Origin: Rhodobacteraceae bacterium MED-G08
GTDB taxonomy: Bacteria > Pseudomonadota > Alphaproteobacteria > Rhodobacterales > Rhodobacteraceae
Reading direction: 5' to 3'
Length of the DNA: 64,000 nt
Assembly: GCA_002457055.1 (NCBI GenBank)
Contig: NTKT01000004.1
Span: 37,300 to 101,299, forward strand
The notes beneath the pieces were generated by a model. That model worked only from the letters and a program-made list of their open reading frames with translations. It searched no databases and had not been told where the DNA came from. Each line of letters begins with the position of its first letter. The first letter of the stretch is position 1. Positions 37,808 to 47,693 of this stretch are shown piece by piece. A program made the translations under genes and the position numbers.

Positions 37808-38052
37808 TAAAGGTTTTATATTTTGCGTGGGTAAGAGAGCGCATCGGCGTTCCGTATGAAATGCTAGAAACACAATCTGGGACGGTTATGGAACTTGTTG
37901 AAGAGTTAAAACAAAAGGAAGAAAGATACAAAGTTGCATTTTCGGATCTTTCCGCACTAAAAGTTGCCGTTGATCAAGAGCTCTGCGAATTTGATGCAGA
38001 GTTAAATGGAGCTTTAGAAGTCGCATTTTTTCCTCCAATGACAGGGGGGTAA
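37804..38052 (+). CDS. moaD: Molybdopterin synthase small (sulfur-carrier) subunit MoaD
   Basis: An 82-residue ubiquitin-like protein that ends in Gly-Gly (PPMTGG). The terminal glycine is converted to a thiocarboxylate that donates sulfur to molybdopterin. The start is an ATG inside the pgsA stop (ATGA). The next gene moaE begins two bases after its stop. Together they form the synthase that completes the dithiolene of the molybdenum cofactor, which would be needed by the CO dehydrogenase implied at the right end of the window. Confidence 0.92.
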   Translation: MIKVLYFAWVRERIGVPYEMLETQSGTVMELVEELKQKEERYKVAFSDLSALKVAVDQELCEFDAELNGALEVAFFPPMTGG

Positions 38053-38053
38053 A

Positions 38054-38497
38054 GTGCGGGTATCTGTTCAATTAGATGACTTCGATATAGGCCAAGAGTT
38101 AGACTTATTTCGCAATGGCAAATCAAACACAGGTGCAATTGTCTCATTTCAAGGAATAGTTCGAAATAATAGCGAAAACTCACTATTAAATATGGATATA
38201 GAGCAGTATCCGGGCATGACTCAGAAAGCAATTTCAAAGTACGTCACGACCGCAGTAGAAAGGTGGTCACTGAACGATGCATTGGTTATTCATAGACATG
38301 GGAAACTTTTTCCAGGTGATCAAATAATGATGGTTGCTACTGCTGCGATACATCGTCATGACGCCTTTCAGTCAGCTGAATTTTTGATGGACTACCTTAA
38401 GAGCAGGGCACCTTTCTGGAAAAAAGAAATAACAAAGAAAGGTTATCATTGGGTCGAGTCTGTATTTGACGACGAAAAAGCCCTAGAGCGGTGGTAA
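38054..38497 (+). CDS. moaE: Molybdopterin synthase catalytic subunit MoaE
   Basis: A 147-residue partner of MoaD with family sequence GAIVSFQGIVRNN, MDIEQYPGMTQKAI, VIHRHGKLFPGDQIMMVATAAIHRHDAF and the active-site lysines in LKSRAPFWKKEI, where the Lys119-equivalent lies. It converts cyclic pyranopterin monophosphate to molybdopterin. The start is GTG, one base after the moaD TAA. It is convergent with the small coiled-coil protein gene, with a 9-base gap. Confidence 0.94.
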   Translation: MRVSVQLDDFDIGQELDLFRNGKSNTGAIVSFQGIVRNNSENSLLNMDIEQYPGMTQKAISKYVTTAVERWSLNDALVIHRHGKLFPGDQIMMVATAAIHRHDAFQSAEFLMDYLKSRAPFWKKEITKKGYHWVESVFDDEKALERW

Positions 38498-38506
38498 AAA
38501 ATCAGT

Positions 38507-38839
38507 TTATTTTTTATCTTTTTCAGTTTTTTGTGATATTTCTTTTAAATTTTCGATTTCCACTCTAGCGTTGTGTAAACCGTCCATTGTTGCTTTAAGC
38601 TCAGCCTGAGCTTGCGCTAATTTATTTGTTAGCTCTGTGTCACGTTTTTTTAACTGATCAACAATAAGCGCATGATCAGTCTCTGCTTTGTGAAAAGATT
38701 CGGCCATTAACCGGTCACCAGTTGGAGTTCTGGAAGACTTATGAGACAATTTTTCGATTAAAATACGTGCAAGCCATCCCAAAGAGAAAGTTATAAAAAG
38801 AACAATCGATGTAAAAATAATTAACTCAATCTGGCTCAT
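38507..38839 (-). CDS. Small membrane-anchored coiled-coil protein, function unknown
   Basis: A 110-residue protein with one N-terminal membrane helix (about residues 6-26) followed by a basic stretch and a long charged region (45-105) rich in Lys, Glu, Ala and Leu in heptad-like order, so probably a coiled coil facing the cytoplasm or periplasm. I know of no named family. It begins 12 bases after the OmpA-family gene on the same strand, so it is likely in an operon with it, and a role at the cell envelope is a reasonable guess. It resembles YhcB/LapA-type membrane coiled-coil proteins only in general form. Confidence 0.7.
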   Translation of the reverse strand: MSQIELIIFTSIVLFITFSLGWLARILIEKLSHKSSRTPTGDRLMAESFHKAETDHALIVDQLKKRDTELTNKLAQAQAELKATMDGLHNARVEIENLKEISQKTEKDKK

Positions 38840-38851
38840 TAGTTACCTACA

Positions 38852-40705
38852 TTAATTACGAATATCATCTTCAGAAGATACTGTGGTACCCATAGATTTA
38901 TCGAAAGGTGTAAATTCTATTCTTCTATTTATTTCTCGACCTTGCTCTGTATCATTTGATGCAATCGGCTGACTTTCCCCATAGCCTTTCGCTATAATAT
39001 TTTTCGTTAAAACACGCCGCCGCTGCAATTCAAACAATACAGAATTTGCTCTTGACTGTGACAAATTCAAATTCATTTGCTCTCTTCCTTGACTATCAGT
39101 ATGCCCTCCGATTTCCAAACGGATATCACCACAGTTGAGCAAAATTTTTGCTATATCATCAAGGGTCTCATGTCCAGCAAGGTCAACTCGGTCAGAACCG
39201 GGTTCAAACTTAATTTTTCTTACCCGTAAGGTTTCTTCAATTTTATTAAGACACTGATACGAAGTTAAACTATCGTCCACCGGTTTAGGCATATCAATAT
39301 AGTCAACTGATAGTGATAGACGTTGATCATAACCAATTTTATCTCCAATAACCTTAGTTATTTTAGCAGAAGAGAATTTTTTATAAGTTTTACCTCTAAT
39401 CTCTACCAAATTTGGAGTTACGTTAACTATCCCATTCTTTAACTCTCGAAGCCCCTCTAAACCTGCAATAATTCTAAAACCCCAATCATCAGGAAGTGAT
39501 CCTACTTTATAAAGTGAGATTGATGCATTTTCAGAGCCAAATCGCACCTTAGCAAAATTAGAAACGAGTTCTTTATCCAACTCCTCACCGATAGGGCCCA
39601 CAATTTTTAAAAGACCTTCAGGACTTAAAGTGGCTACCACCCTATTAGATGAAAGATCGCTACCTCCATCATTTGACAGCTTTACAACAGACAAAACAAA
39701 CTCTGGTGGGAAAGTGTTTGATAAAGAATTTAGAATTTCTGAATATTCTTTTTTGGGGAAGGAATGGTCTAAAATAACAGAAATGTTGAGATTATCGAAT
39801 ACTACTTTTGCGTTCATAAGTTGTGGTAAAATTGTAAAAGCCTTTTCTAGTGCTTCAGCCCACTGCGGACTAGGCTCCCCAAGTCCAACTAAACATTCTT
39901 GTGCAGCCTTAGCACTAAGTTTTTCAGCAATTTTAGCAATCCGATACTTACTTTCTTCATCGGCCACTACACAATCCGAATACTGCAATAACCCATTCTT
40001 AATCTCGATCTGAAAAGTAAAAGGCGAGATTAGTTCCCGAGGTTGATAAAACGAGATTTCAACAGGTAAGTTGGGTGGAGCTCGCGATTTAATATATTCT
40101 TTGAGTTTTTCGTGATTACGATTGCCACTGGCTATACCTTCGACAAAAAGCTGTTTACCATCTGTTTCAATTTTTCCAAGTTTTATCACATCTACCAAAG
40201 ATAATGCGTAAGAAGTGATCAATTCCCAATTCAAAGTTGAAGCCATATCCGTTTGATCAACGATAATATGGTACTCTTCACTTTTCGGCGACTTTGTTTT
40301 TAGCATTTCTTCAAAGTCAAAAGAATCAAATCCTTTCGGAAAACTGCCAATAAAAAATACTTTCCCAATGGACTTTAATATTTTTAAGTTTATCTCGCCT
40401 GTCTTATTATTGGAACTTTCTAAATGAGATATATTGTCGATTAAACGCTGACCAGTAACCATAGAACGCCCAAATTTTACAGCCTCAATTCTTTCAAAAT
40501 CTGACGGTGCATCACCATGCAAGAAAAGCAGCAATCCGTCAGCATTTATTTTAACCCAAGAGTATCCAGCCTCATGGAGGGCTGATTTAAGATAATTCTT
40601 AGAAGAAACCTCAATAAAATTTGAAAAAATACTGGCTGCCAAGACCGAAATACAAGCAGCAAGAACAAAAAGAAAATAATTAAATTTATACGAGAAATTG
40701 AACAT
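38852..40705 (-). CDS. OmpA-family outer membrane/peptidoglycan-binding protein
   Basis: A 617-residue protein. An N-terminal hydrophobic segment (about 9-28) is a signal or anchor. A long middle part resembles repeated BON-like modules (KIETDGKQLFVEG, VVATLSPEGLLKIVG, LVEIRGKTYKK). The C-terminal about 120 residues are an OmpA peptidoglycan-binding domain with LEIGGHTDSQGREQMNLNLSQSRA and AKGYGESQPIASNDTEQGREINRRIEF. This layout is like BON-OmpA proteins that tie the outer layers to the wall. It lies upstream of the small coiled-coil gene and downstream of ubiA on the same strand. Confidence 0.87.
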   Translation of the reverse strand: MFNFSYKFNYFLFVLAACISVLAASIFSNFIEVSSKNYLKSALHEAGYSWVKINADGLLLFLHGDAPSDFERIEAVKFGRSMVTGQRLIDNISHLESSNNKTGEINLKILKSIGKVFFIGSFPKGFDSFDFEEMLKTKSPKSEEYHIIVDQTDMASTLNWELITSYALSLVDVIKLGKIETDGKQLFVEGIASGNRNHEKLKEYIKSRAPPNLPVEISFYQPRELISPFTFQIEIKNGLLQYSDCVVADEESKYRIAKIAEKLSAKAAQECLVGLGEPSPQWAEALEKAFTILPQLMNAKVVFDNLNISVILDHSFPKKEYSEILNSLSNTFPPEFVLSVVKLSNDGGSDLSSNRVVATLSPEGLLKIVGPIGEELDKELVSNFAKVRFGSENASISLYKVGSLPDDWGFRIIAGLEGLRELKNGIVNVTPNLVEIRGKTYKKFSSAKITKVIGDKIGYDQRLSLSVDYIDMPKPVDDSLTSYQCLNKIEETLRVRKIKFEPGSDRVDLAGHETLDDIAKILLNCGDIRLEIGGHTDSQGREQMNLNLSQSRANSVLFELQRRRVLTKNIIAKGYGESQPIASNDTEQGREINRRIEFTPFDKSMGTTVSSEDDIRN

Positions 40706-40752
40706 TTGCCCGTTACAATAGCAAAAAACTTATTAGACTTAAATGAAGTAAT

Positions 40753-41709
40753 TTAAAACAGAATCGAAATACTTAAAAATATTACCGGGATAAAGCCAGC
40801 ATTCCGATTAGAACGAAAGCTATCTAATAAACTTTGAATATTTTTTATATCGAGATTAATCACTTGACGTACCATATGGAGGTAAAAAAATAGAGCTCCA
40901 GTAATTGCAATAAACATCTGCAGACCGCTTGTTGAAAACAGAAATGACAAGATCATTAACCCCGCTGCTAAAGTAGCGAAAATAAATAACCAACTTTTAG
41001 TACTATCTGCAAACAAAATTGCAGTTGATTTAACACCAACTAATGCATCATCTTCTTTATCTTGATGCGCATAAATGGTATCATAAAATAACGTCCAAGA
41101 AATTCCTGCTAAATAAAGTATAATACAGGGCCAGGTCAAAAAATTTGTGGACGCCGCAAACGCTAAAAGCACACCCCAATTAAATGCAATACCTAAAAAG
41201 AACTGTGGCCACCAAGTAAATCTTTTAGCAAAAGGATAAATAGCAACAGGTAATATTGCTATAAAACCCAGTATAATTGCAGTGGTGTTAAACGTCAGCA
41301 ATATGAACAAGGCCATCAAAGCTTGAGCAACCATCCAAAGCGCTGCCTTTTTTACACTAACGGAACCACTAGGGATTGGTCTAAGTTTTGTTCGCGCAAC
41401 TTTGGCATCAATTTTACGATCATTAATATCGTTCCATGTACACCCAGAACCTCTCATTAAAACAGCACCCACTGCACAGCCCACAAAAATCCATAAATCG
41501 TTTAATTTTGGGGACCCAGTGTTAAGTATACCTATTAGCAGTCCCCACCAGCAAGGCAGTAACAAAAGCCAAGTTCCAATTGGACGATCCATTCTCGATA
41601 ACTTTAAAAAAGGTCGGCACCAAATTGGAGCATGAACATCTACCCAATTATTATCAATTGCGTCAAATATTTGATCCTTCGCCTCTGGTAATGGCTCCAA
41701 ATGGGGCAT
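40753..41709 (-). CDS. ubiA: 4-hydroxybenzoate polyprenyltransferase UbiA
   Basis: A 318-residue membrane enzyme that attaches the polyprenyl chain to 4-hydroxybenzoate, an early step in ubiquinone synthesis. The first aspartate motif is Asn93-Asp94-x-x-Asp97-x3-Asp101, followed by the conserved LRPIPSG. The second is in YAHQDKEDDALVGVKSTA. Seven to nine hydrophobic segments follow the cytoplasmic N-terminal 30 residues. It is divergent from rsmE, with only 15 bases between the chosen starts. Confidence 0.95.
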   Translation of the reverse strand: MPHLEPLPEAKDQIFDAIDNNWVDVHAPIWCRPFLKLSRMDRPIGTWLLLLPCWWGLLIGILNTGSPKLNDLWIFVGCAVGAVLMRGSGCTWNDINDRKIDAKVARTKLRPIPSGSVSVKKAALWMVAQALMALFILLTFNTTAIILGFIAILPVAIYPFAKRFTWWPQFFLGIAFNWGVLLAFAASTNFLTWPCIILYLAGISWTLFYDTIYAHQDKEDDALVGVKSTAILFADSTKSWLFIFATLAAGLMILSFLFSTSGLQMFIAITGALFFYLHMVRQVINLDIKNIQSLLDSFRSNRNAGFIPVIFLSISILF

Positions 41710-41724
41710 AGACTATCATCCGAT

Positions 41725-42441
41725 ATGAATAAAATTAGAGTCTTTGTAGATCACACTTTAGGGGAAGCGCAATCAGTTCCGTTGAATAAGGACCAAGCTC
41801 ATTATATTTTTTCAGTAATGCGCAAGCGCATAGGTGACTTAATTCTGATTTTTGATGGAAATAATGGAGAGTGGCTCGCATCTATAAATGAAATTTCAAA
41901 GAAAAATGGGACTTTGCTTTGCATAAAGCAAACAAAATCACAAATTAATCCTCCCGACTTATGGCTCTATTTTTCTCCTCTAAAAAAAACTCGTACTGAC
42001 TTCATAATAGAAAAAGCAACTGAACTTGGGGTTAGAAAAATAATACCAATTCAAACGGAACGCACAAATGCTGACCGAATTAGGATTGATAGACTAAATG
42101 CACATGCAAGAGAGGCAGCAGAACAATGCGGGGGTACTTACATCCCCAAAATCTTGGAAATACAAAAACTAAACGAAGCACTAAAAAATTTCCCATCTGA
42201 CAGGAAACTTCTATTTTGCGATGAAGAATTAAAGCAATCCAAGGTTAAATTTAATAGTTTGACGAAGGGGAAATGGTCGATACTGATCGGCCCGGAGGGT
42301 GGTTTTTCTGACATTGAGAGAAATCACCTTTTAGCACTAGAATTTACCCATAGAATAAGTCTTGGACCAAGAGTTTTGCGGGCGGATACAGCAGCTGTTA
42401 CTGCAATTTCATTGTGGCAAAATTATCTTGGCGACTGGTAA
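41725..42441 (+). CDS. rsmE: 16S rRNA m3U1498 methyltransferase RsmE
   Basis: A 238-residue SPOUT-class methyltransferase that methylates N3 of U1498 in 16S rRNA. The N-terminal PUA-like part begins MNKIRVFVDHTL. The knotted SAM site is seen in IEKATELGVRKIIPIQTERT, ILIGPEGGFSDIE and LGPRVLRADTAA. An ATG at 41701 would overlap the divergent ubiA, so the one at 41725 is used. The stop overlaps the ATG of the next gene (TAATG). Confidence 0.94.
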   Translation: MNKIRVFVDHTLGEAQSVPLNKDQAHYIFSVMRKRIGDLILIFDGNNGEWLASINEISKKNGTLLCIKQTKSQINPPDLWLYFSPLKKTRTDFIIEKATELGVRKIIPIQTERTNADRIRIDRLNAHAREAAEQCGGTYIPKILEIQKLNEALKNFPSDRKLLFCDEELKQSKVKFNSLTKGKWSILIGPEGGFSDIERNHLLALEFTHRISLGPRVLRADTAAVTAISLWQNYLGDW

Positions 42442-42929
42442 TGAAAAAAAATTCTTTGTTACATATTTTGCTTATTTGGCGAGAAACTATTATTGCAATA
42501 ATCTTTGCTGGCTTGGGTTTGTACTGGATATTAAATTCGTTCGCTATGCTTCATACTATCGGATATGGAGTTTTATTTACCGGAATGGCTTTGGCATATG
42601 CAAGCTATCAGCGTATAAGGTTCAAGAGAACAGAGACTGGGACCGGAATAGTCGATTTCATAGAAGGACAAATTAGTTACTTCGGTCCCGAAACCGGTGC
42701 TATATTTTCAATAAATGATATAAAACGCCTTATTCTGGATAAATCTAAATACTCTAGCAAATGGATAATAGAAAATACCGCAGGTGATCAAATAGAAATA
42801 CCAACAAATGTAGAGGGCCACGAGGTATTATTTGATGTTTTTAATAGCCTTGAAGGTTTTCCAATTCGCAAAATGTTAGAAACATTATCTTCTAAACAAA
42901 GCATTAGGACTGTTCTTTGGCAAAAATAA
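42441..42929 (+). CDS. Conserved small membrane protein, function unknown
   Basis: A 162-residue protein with two hydrophobic helices (about residues 14-32 and 36-52) and a soluble C-terminal part. The soluble part begins with RIRFKRTETGTGIVDFIEGQISYFGPETG and looks like a small beta-rich domain. No named family is recognised. It overlaps the rsmE stop by one base and precedes gshA by 82 bases. I have seen a gene of this sort between rsmE and glutamate-cysteine ligase in Rhodobacterales, which supports it being real. An ATG at 42414 in frame is less likely than the coupled ATG. Confidence 0.78.
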   Translation: MKKNSLLHILLIWRETIIAIIFAGLGLYWILNSFAMLHTIGYGVLFTGMALAYASYQRIRFKRTETGTGIVDFIEGQISYFGPETGAIFSINDIKRLILDKSKYSSKWIIENTAGDQIEIPTNVEGHEVLFDVFNSLEGFPIRKMLETLSSKQSIRTVLWQK

Positions 42930-43011
42930 GACTATGATTGCGATGTTTAAGTTAATGTAACAAAAGCGTTAGATTACGTGTAAATTTTTAATAAAGAATT
43001 AAGGTCAAATT

Positions 43012-44382
43012 ATGTCGATTCCCCAATCTGGTGGCGGTCTTGTTGAGCACTACGATCAGTTAGTGCAATACTTGTCTGACGGATGCAAACCCAGATCTGA
43101 CTGGAAAGTTGGAACCGAACATGAAAAATTTGGTTTCTTTAAAGATACGTTAAAGCCAATACCATACAATGGTAAAGGTTCGGTAAAATCATTATTAGTC
43201 GGTTTAAAAGATAATTATGGCTGGGAACCTGTATTTGAGGCAGGCAATATTATTGGACTTACAAAGGATGGTGCCAACGTTTCACTTGAACCTGGTGGGC
43301 AGCTTGAGCTCTCGGGGGCTCCCTTGGCCAGTATCCATGAAACTTGTGATGAGGTTAATACGCATTTAAACCAGGTAAAGAATATTGCTGACAAGTTAGG
43401 TATAGGCTTTATTGGACTAGGAGCAGCTCCTACCTGGAAACATCACGAAATGCCTTTAATGCCCAAAGGTAGGTACCGACTTATGACAGACTATATGGAT
43501 AAAGTTGGTACTATGGGCAAAACAATGATGTACAGAACCTGTACCGTTCAAGTGAATTTAGACTTTGAGTCTGAGTCCGATATGGTCAAGAAAATGAGAG
43601 TTGCAATCGCACTGCAACCTGTAAGTACTGCTCTATTTTCCAACTCGCCATTCTTTGAGGGAAAACTTACTAATTGCAAAAGTTGGAGAAGCCGAGTTTG
43701 GAGAGATCTTGATGCATCGCGAACTGGAACAATTCCTTTTATTTTCAAGCCAACGTTTGGATTTGAAAGATGGGTTGAATATGCCCTAGACGTTCCAATG
43801 TATTTCGTTTACCGCGATGGGAAATACATAAATGCATTGGGCCAGTCTTTTCGAGATTTTCTTAAGGGCAAACTACCTGCATTGCCAAATGAGTTACCAA
43901 CCTTAAACGACTGGGCTGATCATCTTACAACAATATTCCCTGAAGCCCGCTTAAAAAAATTTATAGAAATGCGTGGAGCGGATGGAGGACCATGGCGCAG
44001 CCTTTGTGCACTTCCCGCGCTGTGGGTTGGTTTGTGTTATAATCAGTCCTCGTTAGACGCAGCATGGGATCTTGTAAAAACATGGACAAGTCAGACTCGA
44101 GAAGAGCTTAGGGTAGAAGCCGCAAATAAAGGCCTGCATTCCAAAGTCGGTAAAATTAAAATGATTGAATTAGCTAGGGAAGTAATAGCCATTGCCAATG
44201 AAGGTCTTAAAGCTCGCTGTATTCCTAGTTCTAACTTAAAATTCCCAGATGAAACTCATTTTCTAGATGCCCTAAAAGAAGTTGTTGAAAGTGAGCGTAC
44301 GGCTGCCGATAAATTAATCGAACTATACAGAAACAATTGGAACCAGGATGTTTCCAAAGTATTCGATCAACATAGTTACTGA
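43012..44382 (+). CDS. gshA: Glutamate--cysteine ligase
   Basis: A 456-residue enzyme of the plant/alphaproteobacterial GCS2 type that joins glutamate and cysteine, the first step of glutathione synthesis. Features are KVGTEHEKFGFF near the N-terminus, LEPGGQLELSGAP, MPKGRYRLMTDYM, MYRTCTVQVNLDFESE, and RDFLKGKLPALP. Length and motifs match this class and differ from the enteric GshA. gshB is not in the window. It is convergent with ubiB, with a 12-base gap. Confidence 0.95.
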   Translation: MSIPQSGGGLVEHYDQLVQYLSDGCKPRSDWKVGTEHEKFGFFKDTLKPIPYNGKGSVKSLLVGLKDNYGWEPVFEAGNIIGLTKDGANVSLEPGGQLELSGAPLASIHETCDEVNTHLNQVKNIADKLGIGFIGLGAAPTWKHHEMPLMPKGRYRLMTDYMDKVGTMGKTMMYRTCTVQVNLDFESESDMVKKMRVAIALQPVSTALFSNSPFFEGKLTNCKSWRSRVWRDLDASRTGTIPFIFKPTFGFERWVEYALDVPMYFVYRDGKYINALGQSFRDFLKGKLPALPNELPTLNDWADHLTTIFPEARLKKFIEMRGADGGPWRSLCALPALWVGLCYNQSSLDAAWDLVKTWTSQTREELRVEAANKGLHSKVGKIKMIELAREVIAIANEGLKARCIPSSNLKFPDETHFLDALKEVVESERTAADKLIELYRNNWNQDVSKVFDQHSY

Positions 44383-44394
44383 TACTACGTGTGT

Positions 44395-45942
44395 TCAATT
44401 AAAGTTTATCGGTATAAACAGTAATAAAATTAGTAATGCCAAGCATGCGAATATAACTCCTAACCCAAATGGCTTTAAACTACCATTCCAGCTTCTTTTC
44501 ACGATTTGAGGTTCAGGATTATACTGTTTAATCAAAGCCTGTTCTACTAGGCTAGGTAATCTAGGTCCGAAGCGAGCTAAAACTTTTAGTGTGGTTGTCA
44601 AATCATTCAGTACTGCAGCCGGGCCCAAGTTAGATTTAATATAACCCTCGACAATTGGGCGGGCAACTTCCCAGATATTTATTTGAGGATTTAAAGATCT
44701 AGCTACGCCTTCAACGACTACCATTGTCCGCTGCAGTAATATAAGTTCAGTGCGCGTTTCCATGCCAAAACGCTCAGTAACCTCAAATAGATAACTTAAA
44801 AGCCTACCCATTGATATATTGGATGCATCCATACCAAAAATTGGCTCCCCTACGGCACGCAGAGACCGTGCAAACTCATCTACATCCTGATCTTGTGGAA
44901 CATATCCCGCTTCAAAATGCACTTGCGCAACACGCTTGTAATCCCTTTTTATAAAGCCAAACAAGATTTCGGCGTAAACACGCCTAGTGTACTCATCAAT
45001 ATGCCCCATGATTCCAAAGTCGAAGGCCACAATATCTCCGCTACTAGACACTTTAAGGTTTCCTTGATGCATGTCCGCGTGAAAGAAGCCATCGCGAAGA
45101 GCATGGTTCAAAAACATATGCAGAACCCTATCACCAAGCTCGCTCAGGTTATGACCAGCTGCAGCTAGTGCATCTACATCTCCCATCGGCACCCCATCAG
45201 CCCAATCTAAAGTCATCACTCTACGACTAGACAAACTCCAGTTAACTGAGGGTACAGAAAAACCCTTGTCTTCTTTGATATTTGCCAAAAATTCGGATGC
45301 AGATGCACTCTCTAGTCGTAAATCCAGTTCTCCCCGAACAACGCCATCAAAATGAGCTATCACGTCCATCGGTTTCAATCGGCGCGATTTGGGAGACACA
45401 AACTCAACTAACCTTGCCGCAAAATAAAAGGTATCAAGATCTTTTTGAAACGCTCGTTCTATTTCAGGCCTTAAAACTTTTATAGCAACACTCTGTCCAG
45501 TGTCTTTCAATTCGCCCCGGTGCACCTGAGCAATCGATGCTGCTGCAACGGGTTCTGAAAAATCGCTAAATACATCATCAGCATCAAGACCGATCTCCGA
45601 CTTGAAACTTTGCTTTGCAACATCAGTAGAGAAGGGAGGTAACCGGTCTTGTAAAACACGTAGTTGCTCAGCGAGTTCTGGGCCCACAACATCTGGACGC
45701 GTAGACAGTATTTGACCAAATTTAATGTAAGCGGGACCCATCGCTGTCAGGGCTCTAGGAGCTGGCGATAAGGATTGATCTCCTCTTCGACCTAAAAACT
45801 GAAATGGCCAAACAATAAACCTTGCAGCAAACTTCAAGGTTCTAGGTGCATCTAGAGCATTTAATATTACTGGCATAGCGCCGGTGCGCTCAAGAGTTGC
45901 ACCAGTACGAATTAACCGCAAAATATTATGAGGCCCACGCAT
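44395..45942 (-). CDS. ubiB: Ubiquinone biosynthesis ATPase UbiB
   Basis: A 515-residue protein of the ABC1/UbiB atypical kinase family needed for ubiquinone production. An alanine-rich nucleotide loop (EPVAAASIAQVHRGEL), VAIKVLRPEIERAF, FFHADMHQGNLKV and VAFDFGIMGHIDE are the family motifs, and two hydrophobic segments lie at the very C-terminus (FGLGVIFACLALLILLLFIP). It starts directly after the ubiE stop on the same strand, so the two form an operon. Confidence 0.95.
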   Translation of the reverse strand: MRGPHNILRLIRTGATLERTGAMPVILNALDAPRTLKFAARFIVWPFQFLGRRGDQSLSPAPRALTAMGPAYIKFGQILSTRPDVVGPELAEQLRVLQDRLPPFSTDVAKQSFKSEIGLDADDVFSDFSEPVAAASIAQVHRGELKDTGQSVAIKVLRPEIERAFQKDLDTFYFAARLVEFVSPKSRRLKPMDVIAHFDGVVRGELDLRLESASASEFLANIKEDKGFSVPSVNWSLSSRRVMTLDWADGVPMGDVDALAAAGHNLSELGDRVLHMFLNHALRDGFFHADMHQGNLKVSSSGDIVAFDFGIMGHIDEYTRRVYAEILFGFIKRDYKRVAQVHFEAGYVPQDQDVDEFARSLRAVGEPIFGMDASNISMGRLLSYLFEVTERFGMETRTELILLQRTMVVVEGVARSLNPQINIWEVARPIVEGYIKSNLGPAAVLNDLTTTLKVLARFGPRLPSLVEQALIKQYNPEPQIVKRSWNGSLKPFGLGVIFACLALLILLLFIPINFN

Positions 45943-46695
45943 TTAAATTTTCCACCCAGAGTGCAAACAGGCCACTCCCATCGTTAAATTACGATATTTT
46001 GTTTTCTCAAAACCAGCACCGTTCACAAGTTTCATAAAATCTTCTTGATTTGGAAACTTCCTAATGCTTTCGACAAGATACTGATAACTACTTCTATCAC
46101 CCGCGATTATTTGCCCTAGTCTTGGTATCACGTTAAATGAATATTTATCATAGCCCCATTGCAATAAATCGTTTGGAATATGGGAAAACTCAAGAACCAT
46201 AATTCTACCGCCTGGCTTCAAAACCCGATATGCCTCAGATAAAGCTAGTTTTGGGTCAGTAACATTACGTATCCCAAAACTAATAGTGTAGACGTCGAAA
46301 GTGTCGTCTTCGAAAGGAAGGGCCATAGCATCCCCAACAACCCACTCGAGCTGTCCAGACAGGCCAACCGTTTCGGCTCTTTTTCTTCCCTCTGCCAGCA
46401 TTGGTTCAGTTAAATCCAAAACTGTGGCATTTGCATTTCTAGCACGCTTAAGAAAGCGGAATGAAATATCACCAGTGCCTCCTGCAACATCTAACAAGGA
46501 CTGAGACCCTCTAGGGGCTAACCAGTCCATCATCGCATCTTTCCAAACTCTGTGTATTCCCAAAGACATCAAATCGTTCATGACATCATATTTTGATGCA
46601 ACCGAACTAAAGACACTTTTGACTTTTTCAGCTTTGTCTTTTTCTAATATAGTTTCAAAACCAAAATGAGTTGTATTTTCTTTTTTGTCTGACAT
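45943..46695 (-). CDS. ubiE: Ubiquinone/menaquinone C-methyltransferase UbiE
   Basis: A 250-residue class I methyltransferase that adds the C-methyl group of ubiquinone. The motifs are [54 protein letters not shown] and [19 protein letters not shown], all diagnostic of UbiE. It is divergent from mutM across an 84-base gap that holds a small CTCAT/ATGAG inverted repeat. The ubiE-ubiB / mutM / enoyl-CoA hydratase / rpsT / dnaA order is a recurrent alphaproteobacterial arrangement. Confidence 0.96.
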   Translation of the reverse strand: MSDKKENTTHFGFETILEKDKAEKVKSVFSSVASKYDVMNDLMSLGIHRVWKDAMMDWLAPRGSQSLLDVAGGTGDISFRFLKRARNANATVLDLTEPMLAEGRKRAETVGLSGQLEWVVGDAMALPFEDDTFDVYTISFGIRNVTDPKLALSEAYRVLKPGGRIMVLEFSHIPNDLLQWGYDKYSFNVIPRLGQIIAGDRSSYQYLVESIRKFPNQEDFMKLVNGAGFEKTKYRNLTMGVACLHSGWKI

Positions 46696-46779
46696 TGCTC
46701 CAAGCCGAAAACATTTTATGTTACTTATAGTTTAGTTACGGCGCGATACAATGCGCTCATGCATTTATGAGATAGATTT

Positions 46780-47631
46780 ATGCCTGAATTACCAGAAGTT
46801 GAAACCGTTTTACGGGGTATTTCTCCATTTATGGAAGGTAATGAAATTGAATATGCTGAAGTAAATAGGCCAGACCTTAGAAAACCATTTCCCAATAATC
46901 TTGCGAAGCGCTTAAAAAATCGCAAGATAAATTTTTTGCACCGAAGGTCAAAATATATACTCATCGATTTATCGGACGGGGAAACTTTAATTATGCACTT
47001 GGGAATGTCAGGCCGAATTTTGATTTCTGAAAATGTTACGGGTAATTTCCACCATAACTCAAGACACACCCAGAAGCATGATCACTTTGTTTTGCACTTG
47101 AAGGATAAACACATGGTTACCTTTAATGATCCTAGGCGATTTGGCATTATTGATTTACTTGAAACAAAATCATTAGAAATAAGCAGCATGCTCAGCCACA
47201 TTGGGCCAGAACCATTGAGCAATAGGTTCAATGAAGAATATTTTATAAATGTCATGCGTGGTAAAAAAACTAATATAAAATCAGCGCTACTGGATCAGCG
47301 TATTGTTGCTGGCCTTGGCAATATATATGCTTGCGAGGCATTATTCCGGGCCGGTATATCCCCGAAAAGAAAAGCATTCAGTATATCACACAAGAGGCTC
47401 GGCTTTCTTGTTCCTATAATCAAGGAAATACTAACGGAAGCAATATCATCAGGCGGTTCCTCATTAAGGGATTTTCGCAATGCCGCGGGAAATTTGGGCT
47501 ATTTCCAGCATAGGTTTGAGGTCTATGGAAGAGATAATAAAAATTGTTATAACACACAATGTACCAGAAAAATAAAACGTATTATTCAGGCAGGCCGCTC
47601 AAGTTTTTATTGCAGTAATTGCCAAAGATAA
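46780..47631 (+). CDS. mutM: Formamidopyrimidine-DNA glycosylase
   Basis: A 283-residue base-excision repair enzyme that removes 8-oxoguanine and formamidopyrimidines. The catalytic N-terminus is PELPEVETVLRGI, with Pro2 exposed after Met removal and Glu3. LIMHLGMSGR, HDHFVLHLKD and VAGLGNIYACEALFRAGISP follow. The C-terminal zinc finger has a Cys-x4-Cys pair (CYNTQC) and a Cys-x2-Cys pair (CSNC), ending with the usual basic Gln-Arg. The enoyl-CoA hydratase gene follows 62 bases later on the same strand. Confidence 0.96.
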   Translation: MPELPEVETVLRGISPFMEGNEIEYAEVNRPDLRKPFPNNLAKRLKNRKINFLHRRSKYILIDLSDGETLIMHLGMSGRILISENVTGNFHHNSRHTQKHDHFVLHLKDKHMVTFNDPRRFGIIDLLETKSLEISSMLSHIGPEPLSNRFNEEYFINVMRGKKTNIKSALLDQRIVAGLGNIYACEALFRAGISPKRKAFSISHKRLGFLVPIIKEILTEAISSGGSSLRDFRNAAGNLGYFQHRFEVYGRDNKNCYNTQCTRKIKRIIQAGRSSFYCSNCQR

Positions 47632-47693
47632 CTTGAGTCTTTTGACAGAAATGATAAAAAAACCTCTCATAAACGCTACGAAGGACAGAGCTT

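Noticed and set aside
42362..42676. Open frame in another phase across the rsmE end and the next membrane protein gene
   Set aside because: It overlaps two well supported genes and its protein is irregular, with frequent aromatic and Cys residues and no domain.
46756..46771. CTCAT-N6-ATGAG repeat before mutM
   Set aside because: Arms of five bases are common by chance in this composition and there is no further support.
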